DNA of 64,000 bases. Origin: Rubricoccus sp038746605 (lineage in GTDB: Bacteria > Bacteroidota > Rhodothermia > Rhodothermales > Rubricoccaceae). The notes beneath the pieces were generated by a model. That model was not told the DNA's origin and did no database searches. It worked only from the letters and a program-made list of their open reading frames with translations. A program made the position numbers and the translations under genes. The stretch's first letter is position 1. Each line of letters begins with the position of its first letter. The DNA lies in contig JBCDKM010000006.1 in NCBI GenBank assembly GCA_038746605.1, positions 62,001 to 126,000 on the forward strand, read 5' to 3'. Positions 53,681-61,572 of the stretch are shown one piece after another.

Positions 53681-53773
53681 CACGTAACAGCCCGCCCGGT
53701 CCTCGCGGCGACGGGGGTCTCGACCCATGTGGGTCGCGACCCTCGCGCGAGGCGCGGGAGGGCCGGTTACGTG
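53681..53773. repeat. 93-base imperfect palindrome
   Basis: The centre is a 13-bp stem with one mismatch (gggtctcgaccca at 53715-53727 against 53730-53742). Outer arms cacgtaacagcccg and agggccggttacgtg match, with an intermediate cctcgcg pair. It lies between DUF3486 and the methylase start. Confidence 0.8.
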
Positions 53774-53800
53774 TTTGAAGCGCTCCAAGGTAGCGCCCCA

Positions 53801-54574
53801 ATGGACCCTGTTCTCCCCTGGCCTGGTGGCAAGCGCCGCCTCGCGAAGCACATCATTGAACGGCTACCGCCGCACGAACTCTATTGCGAAACCTTCGGAG
53901 GTCAGCTCGCAGTTCTGCTCCGGAAGGAGCCTTCCAAGCTGGAGGCCGTCAACGATCTGGATAGCGACCTCATCACGTTCTTCCGCGTGGTCAACTTCCA
54001 CAAGGAGGCGTTCATGGACGAGGTGGCGCTGGTACTGAACTCCCGCGAGGAGTTCGGTGATTACCTGAAGCAGCCGGGGTTGACGGACATCCAGCGGGCG
54101 GCGAGGTGGTACACCGTCCAGCGCCTGAGCTTCGGCGGGCGCGGGAAGCATTTCGGAACGAGCAAGATGCAGGGGGGCGCCGCACATGCCTCTCGGTCGC
54201 GCAGGCTTTCGGCCGTCGACGCACTGTCCGACCGCCTCGACCGGGTGGCGGTGGAGAACCTGCCCTGGCAGCGGTTCTTCGACCAGTACGACCGCCCTGG
54301 AGGGTGCTTCTTCGTGGACCCGCCGTACCACGAGGGGATGCAGTACTCAGCCCACGCGTGGACCGAGGCGGACCACATCGAACTCGCGGACCGGCTCCAA
54401 CATCTGGAGGCAGGGTGGGTGCTGACCTACGACGGGACGCCGTTCATCCGCTCCCTGTACGAGGGCTGCGTAATCGAGGAGTTCCCTCGGAAGGTGGCGA
54501 TCGGAAACCGCTCTGGGCGGTCGACGCGGACGATGGAGGAGGTGATCATCCGACCGGCGCACCAGTTAGAATGA
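53801..54574 (+). CDS. D12-class DNA adenine methyltransferase (Dam-like)
   Basis: The 257-residue protein has PWPGGKRRLAKHI (SAM-binding GGK motif, residues about 5-17), YCETFGGQLAVLL, and the catalytic DPPYHEG near residue 167. The class includes GATC-specific Dam; the exact target is unproved. I start it at ATG 53801; an ATGA-coupled ATG at 53597 would add 68 residues translated through a long palindrome and is less likely. It sits between terminase subunit genes. It may protect phage DNA or control GATC-containing operators. Confidence 0.85.
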   Translation: MDPVLPWPGGKRRLAKHIIERLPPHELYCETFGGQLAVLLRKEPSKLEAVNDLDSDLITFFRVVNFHKEAFMDEVALVLNSREEFGDYLKQPGLTDIQRAARWYTVQRLSFGGRGKHFGTSKMQGGAAHASRSRRLSAVDALSDRLDRVAVENLPWQRFFDQYDRPGGCFFVDPPYHEGMQYSAHAWTEADHIELADRLQHLEAGWVLTYDGTPFIRSLYEGCVIEEFPRKVAIGNRSGRSTRTMEEVIIRPAHQLE

Positions 54575-56199
54575 GTAAGACTACGGACCAGATCACGGAC
54601 CAGGGCGCGCACCTCGAGGGCGAGGCCGCGCTACTCAGCGTGCCGGACGCCCTCCTTCTGCCCTACCAGCAGGAGTGGATCGCCGACGACTCTCCGGTCA
54701 AGGTCTACGAGAAGAGCCGACGGATCGGCATCTCGTGGGCCGAGGCGGGCGACGACGCGCTCCACGCCGCGAGCGACAGCGGCAGCGATGTCTATTACCT
54801 CGCGTACAACCTCGACATGACCCGCCAGTTCATCGAGGACTGCGCGTGGTGGGCGAAGTGGTACGGGCTCGCGGCAGGCACCATCCAGGAGGGCGTCATT
54901 GAGGAGCAGCACGACGGCGTCACGAAGACAATCAAGGTCTTCGAAATCCAGTTTGAGAGCGGCCACAAGATCCAGGCGCTGTCCAGCAAGCCGCGCAACC
55001 TCCGCTCGAAGCAGGGCCGCGTGGTGTTCGACGAGTTCGCGTTTCACGACGATCCCGACGAGCTACTCAAGGCGGCGCTCGCGCTCCTCATCTGGGGCGG
55101 CGAGGTGCGGATCATCTCGACGCACAACGGCATCGAGAACGCCTTCAACCGACTGATCGAGGAGTGTCGCGCCGGAAAGCGCCCGTTCTCCGTTCACCGG
55201 ACGACGTTCCGCGAGGCCATCGACGACGGTCTCTACGAGCGGATCTGCCTTATGAAGGGCTGGACTTACACCGAGGAGGCGGAGCGTGCCTGGGAGGACG
55301 GGATCCGGGACCAGTACGGCGAGGGCGCGAGCGAGGAGTTGAACGTGATCCCCAACAAGAGCGGCGGGAAGTACTTCAGCCGCGTGCTCGTCGAGGACCG
55401 AATGGAGGCCGGGGTCGAGGTCGTCCGCCTCGCGCTCGACGACGAGTGGGCACAGTTCCCCGAGCGGCATCGCCAGCGCGACGTGAGGAACTGGTGCCAC
55501 GAGCATCTGGAGCCGGTCCTGGACACGTTCGAGGTGAACTGGAAGAGCATCGCCGGGCTGGACTTCGGCCGCGTGGCCGACCTCACGTTCGGCCTGTTCG
55601 GCCAGATCTCGCCGCAGCTTGTCCGGCGGTGCCGCTTTGGCATCGAACTGCGCAACGTGCCCTACGAGGCACAGAAAGACATCGTGATCTGGATCCTGGA
55701 GCGGCTGCCACGCTTCGTCTCCGCCTCGTTCGACGCGGGCGGCAACGGCGGCTACCTCGCCGAGGTGGCGATGCAGGCGTTCGGGCAAAGCCGGATCCAC
55801 GAGGAGAAGCTGTCTGCGCCCTGGTACCTGGAGAACATGCCCCGGTACCGAGCAGGCATCCAGGACGGATCGGTCATCCTCCCGATGGACGCAGACCTCC
55901 TAGACGACCACGGCGACGTGGAACTCGTGGGCGGTATTCCGAAGGTGCCAGCCAACCAGCGCCGGAAGGGGGTGGACGGAAAGCCTCGCCACGCGGACGG
56001 AGTCATCGCGGCGGTGATGCTCTGGCATGCCTCTCGAAATCAGGGCGCTCCCATCGAGTACTCCTCCCTCCCCGCGCGAGGCTCCGCCGCACTGGCGGAC
56101 CGCTTCGCCGGGATCGGGGCGCCATCATCTGGCCGTCGGTTCACGGGCACCGGTTTCGGCACCGTGCGTGGTTCTGGAGGCTCTCTGACCAACTTCTGA
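54571..56199 (+). CDS. Terminase large subunit (Mu gp28-like)
   Basis: The 542-residue protein has an ATPase motor with a deviant Walker A in YEKSRRIGISWAEA, Walker B RVVFDEFAFHDD and coupling motif IISTHNG. The nuclease domain has the first acidic residue in IAGLDFGRVADLTFGLF, then SFDAGGNGG and HADGVIAAVMLWHA. It packages phage DNA and, as in Mu, presumably cuts host DNA beyond the prophage end. The ATGA overlap couples it to the methylase. Confidence 0.9.
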   Translation: MSKTTDQITDQGAHLEGEAALLSVPDALLLPYQQEWIADDSPVKVYEKSRRIGISWAEAGDDALHAASDSGSDVYYLAYNLDMTRQFIEDCAWWAKWYGLAAGTIQEGVIEEQHDGVTKTIKVFEIQFESGHKIQALSSKPRNLRSKQGRVVFDEFAFHDDPDELLKAALALLIWGGEVRIISTHNGIENAFNRLIEECRAGKRPFSVHRTTFREAIDDGLYERICLMKGWTYTEEAERAWEDGIRDQYGEGASEELNVIPNKSGGKYFSRVLVEDRMEAGVEVVRLALDDEWAQFPERHRQRDVRNWCHEHLEPVLDTFEVNWKSIAGLDFGRVADLTFGLFGQISPQLVRRCRFGIELRNVPYEAQKDIVIWILERLPRFVSASFDAGGNGGYLAEVAMQAFGQSRIHEEKLSAPWYLENMPRYRAGIQDGSVILPMDADLLDDHGDVELVGGIPKVPANQRRKGVDGKPRHADGVIAAVMLWHASRNQGAPIEYSSLPARGSAALADRFAGIGAPSSGRRFTGTGFGTVRGSGGSLTNF

Positions 56200-56203
56200 C
56201 GCC

Positions 56204-57718
56204 ATGCTGCTGGACGCGAGAGGCAACCCGATCTACACGGAGATCGCTACCATCGGTGGTGGCCGCGATGTCACACGGCCGTACCTAGACGACTCGCGCG
56301 CGCTCGACCCGCTGGACGAGCTGCTCGCCAACCGCGAGACCACAATCCGTGGGTACAAAACGATCCTCCGCGATCCGCAGGTCAAAAGCACATTCCAGCA
56401 GCGGCGCCTGGCGGTCGTCTCGCGCGACTGGGAGGTACGGCCGGGGGGCACGAAACGCCAGGACCGGCGTGCGGCGGAGTGGCTCCAGGAGCAACTCCAG
56501 CACATCGGCTGGGACCGCGTAGCGGAGAAGATGCTGTTCGGCGTCTTCTTCGGCTACGCCGTCGGCGAGCTGCTCTACGCTCGCGACGGCCAGACCGTCG
56601 GCCTCGACGGCATCCGCGTGCGAGACCGCGAGCGGTTCGGGTTCGGCCAGGACTTCGGTCTCCGGCTGTTCACGATGAACGATCAGGTGCGAGGCGAGGA
56701 GATGCCTGACCAGAAGTTCTGGGTGTTCAGCACAGGCGCCGATCACGACGATGATCCCTATGGCCTCGGGCTCGCGCACTTCCTCTACTGGCCGGTCTTC
56801 TTCAAGAAGCACGGCAAGGCGCACTGGCTGAAGAACCTGGAGCGCTGGGCGCAGCCGGTTCCCCACGGGAAGTACCCACCAGGCACGCCGCTCCACGAGC
56901 AGCAGAAGCTCCTCGGCGCGCTCCACTCTCTCCAGCACGATGCGGGCATCATCACCCCGGACGGGATGGAGGTGGGCCTCCTGGAGGCCAGCCGCGCCGG
57001 TACGGCGGACTACAACGAGCTGCAGGTCGATGAGAACGCGGCCATCTCGAAGGTCGTCCTCTCGCAAACGATGACCACAGACGCGCAGAGCGCGGGGCTG
57101 GGCTCGTCACAGGCCGACGTCCACCAAGACGTGGCGGAGTCGGTTCAGCGGAGCGATGCGGACCTCCTCGTCAGTTCGTTCTGCAGTTCCGCTCGGTACG
57201 CGCCGCTCAAGTGGCTGATGGACTGGAACTTCCCCGGCGCCGCGATGCCGGAGATCCACTACGAGTTCGACGAGCCAGAGGACCTCAACGCGGCCGCAGA
57301 GCGCGATCAGCGACTCCATGCGGCGGGATGGACGCGCACGGCTCAGAACCAGGAGGAGACCTACGGCGAGGGCTGGGAGCGCTCCACAGGAGAGGACGAG
57401 TCCTCCCGCCTCGGTACCGAGGCGGAGGAGGCTGCACCCGGTCAGGTTGAGCGCGAGGTCCGGTTCGCGGAGCGGGACGATCCTGCACAGACGCCGGAGC
57501 GCTTCGCCGAGCGCCTCCTGGACGAGCAGGGCGTGGACGACCTCATGCGGCCTGTGGAGGAGATGCTGGCCAGCGCCAGCACGCTCGAGGAGTTCCGGCA
57601 GGGCCTCGACCTCGTCTTCGCCGAGATGGACCCGGAAAGTTTTGGCCGAGCAATGCAGCGGGCGCTGCTGACCGCTGAGCTGGCCGGGATGTACGAGGTA
57701 GACCGGGAGGAAGTGTGA
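56204..57718 (+). CDS. Portal protein, DUF935 family (Mu gp29-like)
   Basis: The 504-residue protein follows the terminase by four bases. DUF935 features include the N-terminal LLDARGNPIY, QVKSTFQQRRLAVVSRDWEVRPGG, MLFGVFFGYAVGELLY and WVFSTGADHDDDPYGLGLAHFLYWPVFFKKHGKAHWL. A palindromic element lies in frame in the C-terminal region (SSRLGTEAEEAA, about residue 402). It forms the dodecameric DNA gate of the head. Confidence 0.9.
   Translation: MLLDARGNPIYTEIATIGGGRDVTRPYLDDSRALDPLDELLANRETTIRGYKTILRDPQVKSTFQQRRLAVVSRDWEVRPGGTKRQDRRAAEWLQEQLQHIGWDRVAEKMLFGVFFGYAVGELLYARDGQTVGLDGIRVRDRERFGFGQDFGLRLFTMNDQVRGEEMPDQKFWVFSTGADHDDDPYGLGLAHFLYWPVFFKKHGKAHWLKNLERWAQPVPHGKYPPGTPLHEQQKLLGALHSLQHDAGIITPDGMEVGLLEASRAGTADYNELQVDENAAISKVVLSQTMTTDAQSAGLGSSQADVHQDVAESVQRSDADLLVSSFCSSARYAPLKWLMDWNFPGAAMPEIHYEFDEPEDLNAAAERDQRLHAAGWTRTAQNQEETYGEGWERSTGEDESSRLGTEAEEAAPGQVEREVRFAERDDPAQTPERFAERLLDEQGVDDLMRPVEEMLASASTLEEFRQGLDLVFAEMDPESFGRAMQRALLTAELAGMYEVDREEV
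57406..57425. repeat. Palindromic element, perfect consensus, inside portal gene
   Basis: CCGCCTCGGTACCGAGGCGG, identical to the copy at 33544. It is read as RLGTEAE. Confidence 0.95.
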
Positions 57719-57781
57719 CATCTGATCATCCAGCGTCACTTAGTTCGCCTGCGGATCTTGAGGCACCATCAAAGTCCACCC

Positions 57782-58330
57782 ATGCCAGACGACATCTTTC
57801 TCTCTGAGAACCTGCGACAAGCTTATGGGAACTCGCAAAAGTTCGACCTCTACATGGTCGGTCTGATTTTTACTCTGCTCGCTCTAGCTGTGGAGAGCGG
57901 AGACTTTGGACCCAGTGGGTGGAGATCAGCGGCGGAGTTGGGTGGCTGGACCACTCTCCTCGTATCCGGGTTCAGTGGACTGAGCGGATTGAATCGAAGG
58001 ACCGGCATCTACTCGCTCTCCGTGGAGCGATCTAAGATCCGAAAACAGATGGAGCGCCTAGTCGAAATGGCAAACCGAGGCGCTCTTACCTACATCGGCG
58101 CTGATCCTGTTAATGAGGAGGGTATGGAGATCAGGGAACGCAACATCCTACGCTCGCTCCAGATCTACCGGATCGCGCACGAAACCTGTATCAAAGCCAT
58201 AGACGAGGCGAGAAATGAGGTTGGTTGGCGCATTGAGGTTCGGAACTGGGGCCTTGTCGTGGGAACCCTCCTTCTTATGACCTCGCGCGCATGGAAACCG
58301 CTTAGTGACCTCACGGCGTGGATCCTTTAG
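57782..58330 (+). CDS. Three-helix membrane protein, probable moron cargo
   Basis: The 182-residue protein has three hydrophobic segments (YMVGLIFTLLALAVES, TTLLVSGFSGLSGL, WGLVVGTLLLMTSRAW), with a central charged helical domain (SVERSKIRKQMERLVEMANRG). It interrupts the Mu order between portal and gpF, is not overlapped with either neighbour, and is less GC-rich. It therefore looks like a moron gene. Superinfection exclusion or a defence role is an inference. Confidence 0.65.
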   Translation: MPDDIFLSENLRQAYGNSQKFDLYMVGLIFTLLALAVESGDFGPSGWRSAAELGGWTTLLVSGFSGLSGLNRRTGIYSLSVERSKIRKQMERLVEMANRGALTYIGADPVNEEGMEIRERNILRSLQIYRIAHETCIKAIDEARNEVGWRIEVRNWGLVVGTLLLMTSRAWKPLSDLTAWIL

Positions 58331-58418
58331 CGATGCTGGAGCGCCTCGTCAGACCTCTGAAACGCGGTGCTGACTGTACTCCATCAGCGGCATGTCAAGA
58401 CCCGTCATCCACTCCCCC

Positions 58419-58514
58419 TCAACCGCGCTTCCACCTGAGATCGATGATCATGATGACGACGGCCAGCGCGAAAATCACGACCGTGAGAAGGATCCCGTTC
58501 GGTTCCGAGTTCAT
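58419..58514 (-). CDS. 31-residue single-helix membrane peptide, antisense to late operon
   Basis: The frame runs from ATG at 58514 to TGA at 58419. The core GILLTVVIFALAVVIMII is one hydrophobic helix, preceded by MNSEPN and followed by DLRWKRG, the charge layout of small membrane peptides and type I toxins. No strong SD is seen. It may be a chance frame, but such hydrophobicity in a high-GC sequence is not expected on the strand opposite to a spacer. Confidence 0.4.
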   Translation of the reverse strand: MNSEPNGILLTVVIFALAVVIMIIDLRWKRG

Positions 58515-58528
58515 GCCGCGAATCTAGG

Positions 58529-59332
58529 GTGCCCGATCTCATCCCCTTCGGTCTGACGTTTTCGGACGCCATCCTGTGGTTCCGCCGGAAACTGAGACTG
58601 CCTACATCCCGCTGGCTAGACCTCCTCGGCGCCTCGCACGACCACGCATTTGTTGTGGCGGGCGCGACGAAGGCGCAGCTGCTGAAGGATCTCCAGGAGG
58701 CCGTGGACCGGGCCATCAGTGAGGGCACCACGCTTGCCGACTTCCGCAAGGCGTTCGATCAGGCCGTCCAGGACGCGGGATGGACCTACAAGGGCTCGCG
58801 CGGCTGGCGAACGAAGACCATCTACCGGACCAACCTGCGGACGGCGCACGCGGCCGGTCGGCTCCGCCAGATGCAGAGCCCAGAGGTGGCGGAGCGGCGT
58901 CCGTACTGGCAGTACCGTCACGGCGGCTCCGTCATCCCGCGCGAGAAGCACATCAACAGTCCAGCCCGTGGCGGCTGGAACGGCCTGGTTCTCCGGGGCG
59001 ACGATCCCTGGTGGCGGACGCACTACCCGCCGAACGGCTGGGGCTGCAGCTGCTTCGTCGTCACGCTGAGCGACGCCGACGTGGCCCGCCTCGGGCTCGA
59101 GGTGGCCGAGGCCGCTCCAGAGGTGGAGACAGTCGAGCACACGGACACGGTGACCGGCGAGGTCCGCCAAGTGCCCGCCGGGATCGATCCCGGCTGGGAC
59201 TATGCTTCTGGAGCCTCACGCGAAGCCGATCGGGAGCGCATCCTAGAGGGCGCCCTCCGCAACCTCCCGCCCGACCTGGAGCGCCAGGCGCGCGCGGAGA
59301 TCACCCGTCAACTCGCCCGCCGCCCTCGCTGA
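58529..59332 (+). CDS. Head morphogenesis protein (Mu gpF / SPP1 gp7 family)
   Basis: The 267-residue protein starts at GTG 58529. It has TIYRTNLRTAHAAGRLRQM, then YWQYRHGGSVIPREKHINSPARGGWNGLVL and PPNGWGCSCFVVTLSDADV, the diagnostic C-terminal motif of phage Mu F-like proteins. It acts in procapsid assembly and head completion. TGATG overlap with the next gene. Confidence 0.9.
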   Translation: MPDLIPFGLTFSDAILWFRRKLRLPTSRWLDLLGASHDHAFVVAGATKAQLLKDLQEAVDRAISEGTTLADFRKAFDQAVQDAGWTYKGSRGWRTKTIYRTNLRTAHAAGRLRQMQSPEVAERRPYWQYRHGGSVIPREKHINSPARGGWNGLVLRGDDPWWRTHYPPNGWGCSCFVVTLSDADVARLGLEVAEAAPEVETVEHTDTVTGEVRQVPAGIDPGWDYASGASREADRERILEGALRNLPPDLERQARAEITRQLARRPR

Positions 59333-59901
59333 TGCCGACCTTCCGCTACCAAGCTACCGAGATCACGCTGGACGAGGCCGTGCTCGGTGAGAGCTTCCGC
59401 CAGTTGTTCGAGGGGATGGACACGACGAGCCTCCACGCCGACATCGGCGAGACGCTGCTGATCTCGACCGACGAGCGGTTCGAGGCAGAGGTCGCGCCGG
59501 ACGGGACGCCGTGGGCGCCGCTCTCGCCCGCCACGCTGGCCTCGGCGTTCACGGCAGGCAACGCGAGCCGCCAGAGGAAGCGCCGTACCACGAAGCGAGG
59601 AGGAGAAGACACGGCGGGCTTCGAGCGGTTCAGGGCGCGGAAGAAGATCCTCCAGGAGCTGGGCATCCGAGGAGGGCTCCGGGGCTCCATCGCGTACGAG
59701 GCTGAGGATGGCTCCCTCCGCGTCGGGACTTCGAAGGCGTACGGTCGCGCGCATCAGTTTGGGCTCGGCGCGAGGAGTAGCGTCGGTGGCCGCGCGTTCG
59801 CGGCACTTCCAGCGCGGCCCTTCATCGGTCTCTCCGACGAGGATGAGGCGGTGATCGCGGACATCGTCGTCCGCTGGTCGAGGGGGCGACTAGGGCTCTG
59901 A
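59332..59901 (+). CDS. Phage virion morphogenesis protein (Mu gpG family)
   Basis: The 189-residue protein has the gpG pattern of a helical start (LDEAVLGESFRQLFEGMDTTSLHADIGETLLISTDERFEAEVAPDGTPWAPLSP). It also has a central basic stretch (RQRKRRTTKRGG) and the C-terminal GSIAYEAEDGSLRVGTSKAYGRAHQFG...ALPARPFIGLSDED. It joins heads to tails, ending the gpF unit. Confidence 0.88.
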   Translation: MPTFRYQATEITLDEAVLGESFRQLFEGMDTTSLHADIGETLLISTDERFEAEVAPDGTPWAPLSPATLASAFTAGNASRQRKRRTTKRGGEDTAGFERFRARKKILQELGIRGGLRGSIAYEAEDGSLRVGTSKAYGRAHQFGLGARSSVGGRAFAALPARPFIGLSDEDEAVIADIVVRWSRGRLGL

Positions 59902-60060
59902 TCCACCCGAGCCCCTGAGAGGCCCTGTGTGCCGCTCTGTCGCGTTCGAAGAAAACTCGCCCAGGTCTCGGTGCTCGTGCCCGAATCGTGCTGAGTGCTC
60001 TCAGAGCGGGCTCAGAACGGACGCAGTGCACTGCCACGCGGCGGGCTCCTCTCCTCGGCG

Positions 60061-60082
60061 CTTTTGCGCCGCCGTTTTAGCC
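60061..60082 (+). promoter_or_regulatory. Candidate Mor-dependent promoter element, copy B
   Basis: It contains TTTTGCGCcGCCGTTTTAG. It lies in the 245-base spacer upstream of the protease gene, which holds nothing else I can recognise. Confidence 0.6.
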
Positions 60083-60146
60083 CTCGGGGGCAGTCATTCG
60101 GAACCTGGAAGCCCCACGCAGGACGCACCCCCTCCCGCCCCGTCGA

Positions 60147-61154
60147 GTGAAGACGATCCATCTGTTCCGAGCCGGTCGCCAGACTGATATCCAAGGCACC
60201 GAGTTGGCCTTCAGCGAGGACGTGTTGGCGGGCATCGCGAGCACGTACGACCCGACAGCGCACGAAGCGCCTCTCGTGGTGGGGCACCCGCAGACCAACG
60301 GCCCCGCTTGGGGCTGGATCTCGACGCTCTCCGCCGACGGGTCCGATCTGCACGGCACTCCGACACAGGTAGACGCCGCATTCGCGGAGCAGGTGGGAGC
60401 GGGTCGCTTCAAGAAAGTCTCGATCAGCCTGTACCTCCCGGGCTCGTCCTCTCACCCGCTCGGCGCGGACGCTGAGTTCCCCTACCTCCGCCACGTCGGC
60501 TTTCTCGGGGCTCAGCCCCCGGCCGTGAAGGGGCTCCGTGCCGTCGAGTTCGGAGAAGACGAGGAAGGGGTCGCGACGGTGGAGTTCTGCGAGTCCTGCA
60601 TCGACCCCGGCGATCTGCCGGACCTCCCTCCCGACCCCGACCCGACCATGTCCGACCGTCCCACCCCCGAAGAGCGCGAGGCCAAGCTCGCTGAGCGCGA
60701 GGCCAAGCTGAAGGAGCGCGAGCAGGCTGCCGAGAAACGCGAGGCCGACTTCGCGGAGCGGAACCGCCAGGCGCAGCACGCCGCCCACGTGGCGTTCGCG
60801 GAGGGCCTCGCCGATGATGGCGCCCGCATCCTGCCCCGGCACGTCCCGGTCGTGACGGCAGTCCTCAACCGCCTAGCCAATCCCGAGGCCGCAGAGGTGG
60901 TCTCCTTCGGCGAGGGCGAGGACGACCTGCCGCTCGTCGAGGCGCTCCAGCGGATGCTCTCTGAGCTGCCGCAGAACGTCGAGTACGCCGAGGTCTCGGC
61001 GGCTGATCGTGGCGCGGCTCCTGTCGTCGCGGTGACGGCGCCTGCGGGCTACACCGCCGATCCCGAGCGCGCTGCGCTCCACAAGAGGATCGTGGCCTAC
61101 GCAGAAGAGCACGACCTGGAGTACGCCGTCGCCGCGCAACGCCTCGGCGCATAG
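60147..61154 (+). CDS. Mu I-type prohead protease with internal scaffold
   Basis: The 335-residue protein starts at GTG 60147. The protease part (1-160) has APLVVGHPQTNGPAWGWI, FKKVSISLYL and LRHVGFLGAQPPAVKGLR, typical of Mu gp I. The C-terminal half begins at an in-frame ATG (60648, MSDRPTPEERE) and is a charged coiled coil like the Mu scaffold Z, which is made from an internal start. It shapes and matures the prohead. Confidence 0.88.
   Translation: MKTIHLFRAGRQTDIQGTELAFSEDVLAGIASTYDPTAHEAPLVVGHPQTNGPAWGWISTLSADGSDLHGTPTQVDAAFAEQVGAGRFKKVSISLYLPGSSSHPLGADAEFPYLRHVGFLGAQPPAVKGLRAVEFGEDEEGVATVEFCESCIDPGDLPDLPPDPDPTMSDRPTPEEREAKLAEREAKLKEREQAAEKREADFAERNRQAQHAAHVAFAEGLADDGARILPRHVPVVTAVLNRLANPEAAEVVSFGEGEDDLPLVEALQRMLSELPQNVEYAEVSAADRGAAPVVAVTAPAGYTADPERAALHKRIVAYAEEHDLEYAVAAQRLGA
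60648..61154 (+). CDS. Probable internally started scaffold protein (Mu Z-like)
   Basis: The nested frame of 168 residues starts at the second ATG of the protease gene. It has a heptad-rich helix (EREAKLAEREAKLKEREQAAEKREADFAERNRQ). It is inferred from Mu, where Z is translated separately from within I. Confidence 0.45.
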   Translation: MSDRPTPEEREAKLAEREAKLKEREQAAEKREADFAERNRQAQHAAHVAFAEGLADDGARILPRHVPVVTAVLNRLANPEAAEVVSFGEGEDDLPLVEALQRMLSELPQNVEYAEVSAADRGAAPVVAVTAPAGYTADPERAALHKRIVAYAEEHDLEYAVAAQRLGA

Positions 61155-61189
61155 CGCCCTCACCAGACCCTACCCCCTCCCCCGGATTC

Positions 61190-61525
61190 ATGGCTCAGTC
61201 CAGTCCTGTTCAGACTCTCTCCACCCGGTCCGCTGGCGCTGTCGAGACGCGGCGGTTCGTGACCGCCACCGGCTCGCAGGCCGGTGCCAAAGCCAACACG
61301 CTCGGCGTCTCGCGCTACTCCACCGCCGCCGACGAGGAGGTCCCCGTCGACACCCTCGGCACGACCGAGGTCGAGGCGGGCGGCGCCATCGCCGCAGGCG
61401 GCGCCATCGAGACCGACGCTGACGGCAAGGCCGTGGCGCACACCGACGGTCCGGTCGTCGCGCGTGCGCTGGAGGCGGCTGCCGCCGACGGCGACATCAT
61501 CGAGGTCGTCCTGATCCCGAACTAG
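61190..61525 (+). CDS. Capsid decoration protein, DUF2190-like
   Basis: The 111-residue protein, rich in Ala/Gly/Thr, has TRRFVTATGSQAGAKANTLGVSRYSTAADEEVPVDTLGTTEVEAGGAI, the beta-barrel form of DUF2190 decoration proteins. It lies directly before the capsid gene, as expected. It strengthens the head. Confidence 0.75.
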   Translation: MAQSSPVQTLSTRSAGAVETRRFVTATGSQAGAKANTLGVSRYSTAADEEVPVDTLGTTEVEAGGAIAAGGAIETDADGKAVAHTDGPVVARALEAAAADGDIIEVVLIPN

Positions 61526-61546
61526 CTCCCCCCACGACGGGGGGAG
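61526..61546 (+). terminator. Stem-loop between decoration and capsid genes
   Basis: The 8-bp stem ctcccccc / ggggggag has a 5-base loop but no T-run. Probably an mRNA stability or attenuation element rather than a full terminator. Confidence 0.5.
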
Positions 61547-61572
61547 AGAGTTTCACTCAGACCCCCGTGCCC

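Noticed and set aside
53597..53800. Upstream ATG for the methylase giving a signal-peptide-like start (MRWLPFIGLLLLAASS)
   Set aside because: It couples to the previous stop, but the added 68 residues are encoded by a long palindrome, and an exported DNA methylase makes no sense. I prefer ATG 53801; a separate short coupled peptide cannot be excluded.
58318..58527. 69-residue frame after the moron gene
   Set aside because: Low-complexity composition, no start signal, and it ends in gpF's upstream region.
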